From Frankiaceae bacterium (lineage in GTDB: Bacteria > Actinomycetota > Actinomycetes > JAVEEJ01), in the NCBI GenBank assembly GCA_030840515.1, contig JAVEEJ010000200.1, positions 1 to 21,014 of the forward strand: a stretch of DNA of 21,014 bases, written 5' to 3'. How positions within the stretch are numbered: the stretch's first letter is position 1; each line of letters opens with the position of its first letter. Position numbers and translations under genes: made by a program. Shown here in pieces: positions 15,150 through 21,014 of the stretch. Below the pieces are notes generated by a model. It had not been told where the DNA came from and ran no database searches. It saw nothing but the letters and a program-made list of their open reading frames with translations.

Positions 15150-15736
15150 TCGTCGGGGACGTCCGCGTAGTAGACGGCGAAGTAGCGGCGCGCCAAGGCT
15201 GACGCGTCCCCCGCCGAGGCCCCGAGGAGGGCCGCCGTACTCGCATCCCGCTGCATGGCGGCGCACTCGGCCTCCGCCTCGTTGGTCAGGCCGCGCATGT
15301 GCATCGCCTCATGCGTGAGGACGTGTACGGCGATGATCTCGTCGCGGTCTGGCGATCGGCCGTGACGACCGATGTAGTTCCGCAGCAGACCGCACTGCGC
15401 GTGCTTGATGACGGTCCGCGGCTCAGGTCGACCCCCGGCGTCGAAGCGCACGTAGCCGAGCTCGGCCCCGGCGTCGACGAACTCCTCCCCCGCGGTCTGG
15501 CAGTGCACCCGGACGTCGTGCCCCACGAGCCGGCTCGCCACCTGCGACAGCCGCGTCTCGAGTCGGCTGTGACGGATGACGGGTACGGCGGCGACGACGC
15601 TGAGCAGCGCGAGGCCCGCGACCGCGTATCGGGGGAAGGCAATCGGGCGGCCGAGGCCATCTGTCCTGCGCAAGGCCCAGCGCAGCGCGAGCGCGAGAGC
15701 GCCGACAGCCGCGAGAACCGCTACCCAGGTGAGCAC
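15083..15736 (-). CDS. Membrane protein with a HEAMH metallopeptidase-like motif, function unknown
   Basis: A 217-residue protein that I cannot assign to a named family. Two membrane segments (about residues 3-22 and 37-54) precede a soluble domain. That domain contains H-V-L-T-H-E-A-M-H (138-146), a perfect HExxH zinc motif, followed by N-E-A-E-A-E-C (152-158) that could supply a third ligand. Cys residues at 79, 115 and 158 plus one near the C-terminus suggest disulfides outside the cell. The start is GTG at 15736, with AGAGG four bases upstream. It begins 16 bases after the L,D-transpeptidase gene on the same strand, so the two are probably co-transcribed. Its last 67 bases run antisense to the end of the tetR gene. 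A role in wall or envelope processing is inference from the neighbour only. Confidence 0.75.
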   Translation of the reverse strand: MLTWVAVLAAVGALALALRWALRRTDGLGRPIAFPRYAVAGLALLSVVAAVPVIRHSRLETRLSQVASRLVGHDVRVHCQTAGEEFVDAGAELGYVRFDAGGRPEPRTVIKHAQCGLLRNYIGRHGRSPDRDEIIAVHVLTHEAMHMRGLTNEAEAECAAMQRDASTAALLGASAGDASALARRYFAVYYADVPDDYRSGACTAGGQLDEKLANPPW

Positions 15737-15752
15737 ATGACCTCTTCGGCAC

Positions 15753-16451
15753 TCAGTGCGTGGCGATCCAGTCCCGTGTGCCGATCACGAAGTGCGGTTG
15801 CAAGGCCGGGTTGAGCCACTTGAGGCTGGAGACGATCGTCATCTTGTCCGACGTGATGCAGCCTGACGTGGCCCGGCCGGTGTTGAGGTGCATGAAGATC
15901 GCGCTCCCCATGCCGGGCTTGTGGGACAGGTTGTAGCCGACCTGGATCGCGTACGTGTACGGCGTGACGCGCAACTGCTCGGCCGAGTGCCACCGCCCGT
16001 TGGCCGGCGCCTGCATCCACTGGTTGTAGTAGGCGGATCCGCTGTCGTCGACCCACCGGCTGTTGGAGTCGGCGACGCGCCAGGGCAGCTTGGTGCCGGG
16101 ATTCGCATACCACCCGAAGCCTGTGCCTACGGGGTAGACGCCCATCGGCGTCTTACCGTCGCCCTCGCGCTTGCCGGAGCTCATCCCATTGACGCCGATC
16201 CGCGCCGCGACGCCGTTGCGCGCGAGGTGCCAGGAGCCGTCGATGTGCTTGATCCACCAGTAGACGGTCGCAGTGGTGGCACTCGTCGAGCTGGACGACA
16301 CGAGGACGACCTGTCGTGCGCTCCCGACGGCTCCGGAGGTGAGCACGTGCGGAACGCCGGACGCCTCGGCTGGGGGCGGCAGGCTCACCAAGGCGGCCGC
16401 GGCCAGGAGGCTGACGGGGAGGCATCGCAGGGCAGTGAAGCGAAGTCGCAC
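15753..16451 (-). CDS. Secreted YkuD-type L,D-transpeptidase domain protein
   Basis: A 232-residue exported protein with a Sec signal (hydrophobic residues 11-26, likely cleavage after P-A-E-A at 30). The mature part resembles the YkuD/ErfK catalytic fold: K-R-E-G-D-G-K-T-P-M-G-V-Y (94-106, the usual G-x-x-x-x-T-P-x-G strand), then H188 in M-H-L-N, and S196-G-C198 in T-S-G-C-I-T. The Cys is the expected nucleophile. The subfamily form is H-x9-S-G-C rather than the classic S-H-G-C-x-R/N, so substrate choice may differ from peptidoglycan cross-linking. The start is GTG at 16451, with AAGGG eight bases upstream. The mature protein is short and has no LysM or Ig-like domain, so it is probably free or loosely attached in the wall space. 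The gene for the HEAMH membrane protein follows directly. Confidence 0.85.
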   Translation of the reverse strand: MRLRFTALRCLPVSLLAAAALVSLPPPAEASGVPHVLTSGAVGSARQVVLVSSSSTSATTATVYWWIKHIDGSWHLARNGVAARIGVNGMSSGKREGDGKTPMGVYPVGTGFGWYANPGTKLPWRVADSNSRWVDDSGSAYYNQWMQAPANGRWHSAEQLRVTPYTYAIQVGYNLSHKPGMGSAIFMHLNTGRATSGCITSDKMTIVSSLKWLNPALQPHFVIGTRDWIATH

Positions 16452-16542
16452 GACAAGGCCCTTACCCGCCGTGCCACGGAGGACTCACCCCTGCAGTCTG
16501 GCATCCGTGCGCACGTCCTGACGCCGCTCAGCACTCATTCAG

Positions 16543-16837
16543 TGGGCCCCGTGGGACTCGAACCCACAACCCGCGGATTAACCTGCCACCACGCCTTTCG
16601 GCGCCGCCCATGGGACGTTCGTGGTCTGGACTGTCCCTTCACCGTGGCGCGCGTCGCGCGCTGTAGGTGCCACCCGTCCAGTCTCTACACCTTCCGAGGC
16701 GCGCCTCGGCTTGGCTCGGGATTGCCATGCCAGTGACCTGGCGAAGGGTTCCCCGACTTTGAGTGGTGTCATCCCGACCGTTTCCGACCAGGCGCTCCTA
16801 TTGAAGTCCGCTGCTCTGCCAATTGCGCTAGGGGCCC
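16543..16837 (-). tRNA. tRNA-Lys (UUU) gene interrupted in the anticodon by a group I intron
   Basis: Read on the minus strand, the 5' exon (16837-16804, 34 nt) has acceptor GGGCCCC, TA, a D arm with AATTGG in the loop, and the anticodon stem GCGGA followed by CTT. The 3' exon (16581-16543, 39 nt) has TTAA, stem TCCGC, a five-base variable loop, T arm GTGGG/TTCGAGT/CCCAC, acceptor GGGGCCC and discriminator A. Joined, they give a 73-nt class I tRNA with loop CTTTTAA and anticodon TTT. CCA is not encoded. The D stem has one G12-A23 mismatch. Splicing one base earlier would give loop CTGTTAA (Asn GUU); Lys is preferred because of A73, G1-C72 and the P1 pairing of the intron. TAGAGT (16854-16849) is a candidate -10. 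Confidence 0.88.
16582..16803 (-). ncRNA. Group I self-splicing intron, IC3-like, 222 nt
   Basis: The minus-strand sequence carries the group I core. P/Q is seen at 16726-16708 (GGCAATCCCGAGCCAAGCC). R is at 16691-16674 (GGTGTAGAGACTGGACGG). S is at 16634-16623 (ACAGTCCAGACC). Pairings can be drawn: P1 exon CUU (16806-16804) with GAG (16797-16795), including the U-G at the splice site; P2 with a GAAA loop (16792-16773); P3 ACACC with GGTGT (16769-16765, 16691-16687); P4 TCGGG with CCCGA (16756-16752, 16720-16716); P7 ACTG with CAGT (16682-16679, 16633-16630); and a P9-type GAAA hairpin (16605-16591). The last base is G, as required. No homing endonuclease is present. The layout resembles the cyanobacterial tRNA-Leu and Azoarcus tRNA-Ile introns. 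Confidence 0.92.
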
Positions 16838-16888
16838 TAGCAGCCGCGACTCTACCCGGCCAGGCAGGTGGATGGGGCTGCCAGCCTG

Positions 16889-17497
16889 TTACTCGGCGCG
16901 TAGCTCGGCGCCACCCTCGGGTAGCCGAGGAACGACCGTCATGAGCGGAAGCAGCGGGTGCACAAGCGGCCCGATGGTGAAGGCGTAGATCGCCGTACCC
17001 GCACCCACCGTCCCGCCTAGCAGGAACCCGAACCCGAGGACGATCACCTCGATGCAGGTCCGCACCACGCGGATGGAGTGCCCGCGCGCGGCGATGCCGG
17101 TCATCAGCCCGTCGCGCGGACCGGGTCCAAGGGCCGCGCCGATGTAGGCCGCGGTCGCCAGCGCGTTGAGCGGCACACCGACCACCAGGAATGCCACCCG
17201 CGCCCACATCGGGTCCGGTACCGAGACCAGGTCGAGGGTTGCGTTCAGGAACAGGCCGATCAGCAGCGCGTTGCAGATGGTGCCCACGCCAGGCCGCTGC
17301 CGTAGCGGGATCCACAGCAGGAGCACCGCGATCCCCACGATGATCAGCCACCACCCGATGCGCAGGCCGGTGACGCGCGCGAGCCCCTGATGGAAGACGT
17401 CCCAGGGGGACAGGCCGAGCTCGGACCGGACGAGCAGTCCGTCGGAGAACCCGTAGAGGGCGAGGCCGAGGAAGAGCTGCGTCAGTCGCCGCGGCAT
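16889..17497 (-). CDS. YczE-type integral membrane protein (COG2364), function unknown
   Basis: A 202-residue membrane protein with about five hydrophobic segments. Near the N-terminus G-L-A-L-Y-G-F-S-D-G-L-L and L-G-L-S-P-W-D-V-F-H-Q-G-L are typical of the YczE/COG2364 family. G-P-G-P-R-D-G-L-M-T-G in the middle is the second family signature. Biochemical role is not established for the family. The ATG at 17497 is chosen because GAGAGG lies eight bases upstream; a GTG at 17512 would add five residues but has no proper ribosome binding site. The gene starts 39 bases after the lipoprotein gene on the same strand and may be co-transcribed with it. It ends just upstream of the split tRNA, so read-through could feed tRNA transcription. 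Confidence 0.85.
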   Translation of the reverse strand: MPRRLTQLFLGLALYGFSDGLLVRSELGLSPWDVFHQGLARVTGLRIGWWLIIVGIAVLLLWIPLRQRPGVGTICNALLIGLFLNATLDLVSVPDPMWARVAFLVVGVPLNALATAAYIGAALGPGPRDGLMTGIAARGHSIRVVRTCIEVIVLGFGFLLGGTVGAGTAIYAFTIGPLVHPLLPLMTVVPRLPEGGAELRAE

Positions 17498-17536
17498 TCG
17501 ACGACCTCTCACGCCTCAGGATCCAAGCAGGGGGGC

Positions 17537-18370
17537 TCAGATCTTGAAGAGCGGGATGAGCACCAGCATCTGCGCCCTGCTCGGCCGGCCCCAGTGGGAG
17601 TCGTTCGGGCCGTCCGGCACCTGCCAGGCGGCGAAGCTCTCGGCGAAGTCGCCTGCCGGGGTCGCGAAGTCGTTCGCGTAAGGAGTGCCGTACCACGGCA
17701 TCGTCAGCGGAATGTGCCGCGCCGTCTGCCAAGACTTGTGCCAGGACGTGGTGCCGCGGGTGAAGTCGAGGGCGTGACCGATCTCGTGGGCGATCGTCTC
17801 CGCGAGGTAGGGAGTGGTCATCCGCGAGCAGCTGCGCACGTAGACCTCGATGCGCCGCGAGCTCGGGTAGGTCATCCCGCTGAGCCCCGCTCGCGCTCCC
17901 ATGAAGTTGATTGAGTAGCCGAGCGCGCGCCAGTTGTAGCTGATGCGACGAAGCGCGTAGTTGCCGCGCCGACGCTGCCAGCCGCTCGTCCCGTCACAAC
18001 CCGTCAGATAGCTGGAGGTCACGGCCGACGTGGCGACCGTGGTGCTGGCGATGCGAGTACGCCGGACAGCGGTCGGGCTCGTCTGAGGTGCACGGTGCGC
18101 CACACTGACGGCCCGCTTCGCGGCGGAGGGCCGTGACGGGACGGCCTTGGCCACCGTCGGCTTCACCGCAACCTTGACGGGGGCGGCGACGGAAGGCCGG
18201 GCCGGGGCGGCGGCGGCGGGGGCGGTCGCCTTGCCGTCGAACGCACGGGCGAGGCCGACCACCCCATCGCCGTTCGAAGCGGTGGAAGGGCTTGTGGACC
18301 CACACGCTGTCAGGGCTCCGATCGCCAGCGCGCCAAGCAGCGCTGCGGCGGCCGCACCTCGTGGGTTCAT
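17537..18370 (-). CDS. Lipoprotein with a HEIGH zinc-metallopeptidase motif
   Basis: A 277-residue lipoprotein. The ATG at 18370 starts a lipoprotein signal with hydrophobic residues 6-20 and lipobox L-T-A-C (Cys23); an upstream in-frame start would add 12 residues before the signal and is less likely. A low-complexity Ala/Pro/Lys/Val linker (about 45-95) projects the catalytic part from the membrane. The C-terminal domain has E-T-I-A-H-E-I-G-H-A-L-D (191-202), a full HExxH zinc motif, and D-F-A-E-S-F-A (241-247), where Glu244 is a probable third ligand. Cys125 and Cys181 may pair. The domain looks like a peptidase on the outer membrane face or in the wall. The named family is not recognised and the substrate is unknown. 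It is divergent from the ECF sigma gene, with an intergenic gap of about 180 bases. Confidence 0.82.
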   Translation of the reverse strand: MNPRGAAAAALLGALAIGALTACGSTSPSTASNGDGVVGLARAFDGKATAPAAAAPARPSVAAPVKVAVKPTVAKAVPSRPSAAKRAVSVAHRAPQTSPTAVRRTRIASTTVATSAVTSSYLTGCDGTSGWQRRRGNYALRRISYNWRALGYSINFMGARAGLSGMTYPSSRRIEVYVRSCSRMTTPYLAETIAHEIGHALDFTRGTTSWHKSWQTARHIPLTMPWYGTPYANDFATPAGDFAESFAAWQVPDGPNDSHWGRPSRAQMLVLIPLFKI

Positions 18371-18552
18371 GTGCCTAGTAACGGCGTCCGCAAGCGCGGA
18401 ATCCACCCCTTGTGCCCGATTTCACCAGAAGTTCCCACTGCTTGCGGTGCTTAGTGACTAGACGCATTGGACCATTGGTGGAGCGGCGACCTGCAGCGAA
18501 CCGTTTCGTCCCATTCCGGCTCTTCCTCCAGGTGACGACCGGGACGGTGGCG

Positions 18553-19080
18553 GTGCCTGTGACACTGCGCGCTGTGAGCGCTGCGGATGACGAGTTCCGT
18601 GCGTTCTACACGCAGGAGTACTCCGGTCTGGCCCGCTACCTGTGGCGGATGGTCGACGACGCCGAGCTGGCTCACGACCTCGCCCAGGAGTCGATGGTGC
18701 GGCTCTTCGCCCGGTGGCGAGGAGTGAGCGAGCCGCGGGGCTACCTCTACAAGGTCGCCACCAACCTGGTCCGGAAGGCATGGCGCCGGCGGGCCGACGA
18801 GGTCATCGCGGTGGCCGGACTGGCACAGCTCGCCCGGGTCGTCGGGGCCTCGGTGGACGGCCCCGAGATCGCGACCGTCGTACGCGATGCAGTCCGGAGC
18901 CTTCCCCCCCGGCTACGCGACGTCGTGCTCCTGCACTACTTCGCCGACCTCACCGTGCAAGACGTCGCCGCCGCCACCAGCCGCCCAGCAGGCTCCGTGA
19001 AGCGACAGCTCTCCGAGGCGCGCGTCGTCCTCGCCGCGGCCCTCGCCGACGCACCCCGCACCCCAGGAGGGTCGCAGTGA
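18553..19080 (+). CDS. ECF-subfamily RNA polymerase sigma factor (SigE70-like)
   Basis: An extracytoplasmic-function sigma factor with region 2 (E-F-R-A-F-Y-T-Q-E-Y-S-G-L-A-R-Y-L then A-H-D-L-A-Q-E-S-M-V-R-L-F-A-R-W) and region 4 (L-P-P-R-L-R-D-V-V-L-L-H-Y, then D-V-A-A-A-T-S-R-P-A-G-S-V-K-R-Q-L as the helix-turn-helix). The start is uncertain: in-frame GTG codons lie at 18532, 18547, 18553, 18559 and 18574. I use 18553 (175 residues) because CCGGGA lies about eight bases upstream; 18574 would begin right at the conserved domain. The frame extends back to an ATG at 18412, but the added residues are not sigma-like. The stop overlaps the GTG of the next gene, a membrane protein that may sense for it or control it. 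Confidence 0.9.
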   Translation: MPVTLRAVSAADDEFRAFYTQEYSGLARYLWRMVDDAELAHDLAQESMVRLFARWRGVSEPRGYLYKVATNLVRKAWRRRADEVIAVAGLAQLARVVGASVDGPEIATVVRDAVRSLPPRLRDVVLLHYFADLTVQDVAAATSRPAGSVKRQLSEARVVLAAALADAPRTPGGSQ

Positions 19081-19931
19081 CCGAGCCCGACTTCTCGCCG
19101 CGTGCGCACGGCGCCGACGCTGCGATCACTGCGGGACGCCGCCGCCGAGCGCAGCGGCAGCTCGGCAGTGCCGGTGCGGCCGGGGCGTTCGCCCTCGCGG
19201 CAGTCCTGGTCGCAACCCACCCTTTCTCGGCCGCCGGCCGCGGTAGCGACTCCCTGCGCGTCGCCGGCGACCCTCCCGCCACCGCCGAACCCACGCCGAG
19301 CGCCGGCGTCGCCAGTGCCGAGCCGACAGCCGAGCCGACAGCGTCGGGCACCCCCACCGCCACCGACCACAGCCTCGGCCAGTCACTTGGTTCGGGCGGC
19401 GACTACGGCAACGGCAACGGCGAGCCAAGCGCGGCACCGGACGACAGCAGCAGCCCCGACCCCACCGACCGCGTCTCGGCGAAGCCGGTGCGGAGCGTGG
19501 TCGCGTTCAGCGCCGGCGAGGACTGCTCGACCAGCGGCGTTCCGTTCAACTCCGTCCAGTGGTGCGGCCGGTATGCAGGCGACGCCTCGGTGGCCCGCGG
19601 CGGCACCGCGCGCGTCGCCGTCGACCTCTGCCGACCGAGCGCACAGGGTGACGGCAGCGTGCAGTTCAGCAACGAGGACGGTGCCTACCTCGAGGTCGAC
19701 AGCAGCGCGTCGCAGCCCGAGTGGAGCTCTCAGGACGGTCGGCACGTGGCGAACACGACGGAGACGGTGGCCGTGAAGGCCGGCACCTGCCTGCGCTGGA
19801 CCACGACGTGGGACACCCGAGACCGGGACGGCTTCCGCGTCCGGCCCGGTGACTACTACGTCAGCTACTCCTTCAGCTACAGCAACGGCTCCTACAGCAG
19901 CAGCGGCGGCACCCTCACGGTGCGGCCGTGA
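19077..19931 (+). CDS. Single-span membrane protein coupled to the ECF sigma factor, function unknown
   Basis: A 284-residue protein. The start is GTG at 19077, overlapping the sigma stop (GTGA), with AGGAGG six bases upstream. A short cytoplasmic part (1-28) contains R-R-R-R-A-Q-R, followed by one membrane helix (about 29-48). Outside lies a Pro/Thr/Ser/Ala linker with A-E-P-T repeats to about residue 145. The C-terminal domain has four Cys and an Ig-like beta pattern. Its G-T-C-L-R-W-T-T-T-W-D, then R-P-G-D-Y-Y-V, recalls BsuPI-type domains, where a Trp strand precedes a G-x-Y strand; this is a loose resemblance. In ECF loci this position is usually taken by an anti-sigma factor, but the cytoplasmic part is too short for a ZAS or classical anti-sigma domain. 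The long open frame beginning at 18642 is a shadow of the sigma gene. Confidence 0.78.
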   Translation: MTEPDFSPRAHGADAAITAGRRRRAQRQLGSAGAAGAFALAAVLVATHPFSAAGRGSDSLRVAGDPPATAEPTPSAGVASAEPTAEPTASGTPTATDHSLGQSLGSGGDYGNGNGEPSAAPDDSSSPDPTDRVSAKPVRSVVAFSAGEDCSTSGVPFNSVQWCGRYAGDASVARGGTARVAVDLCRPSAQGDGSVQFSNEDGAYLEVDSSASQPEWSSQDGRHVANTTETVAVKAGTCLRWTTTWDTRDRDGFRVRPGDYYVSYSFSYSNGSYSSSGGTLTVRP

Positions 19932-19971
19932 TCAAGCAGGTACCCGTGTCCCGACCACGAATGGATCCCGC

Positions 19972-20934
19972 ATGAGCAAGCACCCCAGCATGCTGCGGGC
20001 AACCGCCCTCGGCGCACTGCTCGCTGCGGCTGCTCTGAGCGGCCCCGCCGACGCGCGCAAGCCGCGGCCGGTCGAGCTGACCGAGACCACCGTGGTCACC
20101 GCAACCCACAGCAGCTGGGTGGATGTCGCGCTCTACGACGACGCGGTGCTCGCGGCACGGCCGGAGCACAACCCTGACGTCGACGTTGCCGGCTCAGGGC
20201 GGCTGCTCGGACTGACCCTGCGCAGCCTCGGCACCGGCTTCGCCGACACCGACGAGCTCTCGGTCTATCGGCTGCCGGCGTTCCTGGGATCGCGCCAGCT
20301 CACGGAGGGAACGACTGACGCCGGGAGCAGCTGCTCGGACGGGACTCCCGTCGGCCCGACCACCGTCCCCGTCGGCGGCAACTGCACCTACAAGGAGCCG
20401 AAGCACATCGTGCTTCACGAGGGGCTCTACCGGCTGAGCGTCCTCACCGACGGCTCCCCCGTCACCTTCACGCTCACCCTGCACGGCCTCGACAGCGGAA
20501 GCCGCGAGCTCACCCCCACGCATGCGCTCGCCTCGACCCAGCAGACCCTGCCCAAGCTCGATGGGGCCGGCACCAACCTCGTGACGTTCGGTGCCACCGC
20601 GCACCTGGCCAAGGCCGAACCCGCCTACCTCCTGGCCGCGGCCAAGGGGTCGGCGAACCCGACCTACTACGAGGAGTCCGTGTGCGTGCGTCAGGACGGC
20701 GGCGTCCCCGCGCCTCCTCTGGCCTTCGGTCCGCACTGCCCGAACGGCGTCGCCGGCAGCTACAGCTACCGGCTCAACCCAGGTCCCACCAGCTACGGCG
20801 GGATGAGCGTGTTCAGCGGCTCGCTGCTCCCCGGCCACGAGGGTGACTACGCGATCGGCGGGTCGTTCGGAGACAGCGGCGGCATCACACTGACCAACGC
20901 ACTCGGGGTCTGGATGGAGCCCACCCCAGCCTGA
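19972..20934 (+). CDS. Secreted protein of unknown function
   Basis: A 320-residue exported protein. The ATG at 19972 starts a Sec signal peptide with hydrophobic residues 9-23 and a likely cleavage after P-A-D-A (25-28). The mature part is rich in beta-type sequence, Gly, Ser and Thr, and holds four Cys: two near C-S-D-G and G-N-C-T-Y, then one in S-V-C-V-R and one in P-H-C-P-N-G, suggesting two disulfides. A repeated pattern of Tyr-ending strands (for example G-L-Y-R-L-S-V-L and G-D-Y-A-I-G-G-S) resembles Ig or jelly-roll sandwich domains. I do not recognise the family. It follows the sigma/membrane-protein pair by 40 bases on the same strand and may belong to the same operon or regulon. 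A ribosome binding site is not obvious, and the frame extends upstream to 19849 only as a shadow of the previous gene. Confidence 0.75.
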   Translation: MSKHPSMLRATALGALLAAAALSGPADARKPRPVELTETTVVTATHSSWVDVALYDDAVLAARPEHNPDVDVAGSGRLLGLTLRSLGTGFADTDELSVYRLPAFLGSRQLTEGTTDAGSSCSDGTPVGPTTVPVGGNCTYKEPKHIVLHEGLYRLSVLTDGSPVTFTLTLHGLDSGSRELTPTHALASTQQTLPKLDGAGTNLVTFGATAHLAKAEPAYLLAAAKGSANPTYYEESVCVRQDGGVPAPPLAFGPHCPNGVAGSYSYRLNPGPTSYGGMSVFSGSLLPGHEGDYAIGGSFGDSGGITLTNALGVWMEPTPA

Positions 20935-21014
20935 GACGCGAGTGGCGTAGCGAGATCGTGAACCGGGGAGCTGGTCACGCCGTGAGGCACACGAAAGCAG
21001 CCGCCGTCACAAGG

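Noticed and set aside
16582..16803. Intron as a group II intron, inserted element or attL of an integrated element
   Set aside because: There is no reverse transcriptase, no domain V and no target duplication; the core motifs are those of group I and the exons rejoin to a full tRNA.
16578..17732. Long minus-strand frame across the tRNA and the YczE gene
   Set aside because: It reads through the tRNA and intron and is out of frame with the recognisable YczE protein; the composition is that of a shadow frame.
18412..18552. N-terminal extension of the sigma factor to the ATG at 18412
   Set aside because: The added residues are Cys/Arg/Phe-rich and unlike region 1 or 2 of any ECF factor, with no ribosome binding site for the ATG.
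19260..19360. Repeats in the Pro/Thr/Ser linker as a possible repeat element
   Set aside because: The A-E-P-T units are short protein low-complexity repeats inside one gene, not a DNA repeat family.

Overview
The window is high-GC actinobacterial DNA with dense genes, frequent ATGA stop/start overlaps, GTG and TTG starts, and TANNNT-type -10 elements. A mycothiol synthase (MshD) places it firmly in the Actinobacteria. The order ppk1, Nudix/SixA hydrolase, pstSCAB, pit with its DUF47 partner resembles the streptomycete phosphate locus as I remember it. I cannot name a genus from the sequence.

Bases 1-12000 form a phosphate island. It opens with the last codons of an OmpR/PhoB-type response regulator. 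Convergent to this are two overlapping exported phosphoesterase genes (PF04185 family, one Tat and one Sec) at 116-2547. Divergent from them runs a tightly coupled unit, mshD-ppk1-mutT1-like (2634-6471). Next is pstSCAB (6588-10332), preceded by an 11-bp direct-repeat PHO box and carrying a strong hairpin between pstS and pstC. Facing it is the DUF47-pit pair for low-affinity phosphate uptake (10348-11997), in which both genes start with TTG.

Bases 12000-15150 hold a second PHO-box-like array, a promoter overlapped by a perfect GTTAGCG/CGCTAAC palindrome, an MMPL exporter gene and its TetR regulator. The palindrome is probably the TetR operator.

Bases 15083-20934 are envelope-related. They encode a membrane protein with a HEAMH metallopeptidase-like motif, a YkuD-type L,D-transpeptidase, a YczE-type membrane protein, a HEIGH lipoprotein, and an ECF sigma factor followed by a single-span membrane protein and a secreted protein. 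Inside this stretch, on the minus strand, lies the most unusual element: a class I tRNA gene (best read as tRNA-Lys UUU) split in its anticodon by a 222-nt group I intron. The intron has recognisable P/Q and R/S core elements and pairings P1, P2, P3, P4 and P7.

The last 80 bases (20935-21014) show no gene I can support. No CRISPR array, insertion sequence or prophage gene was seen.
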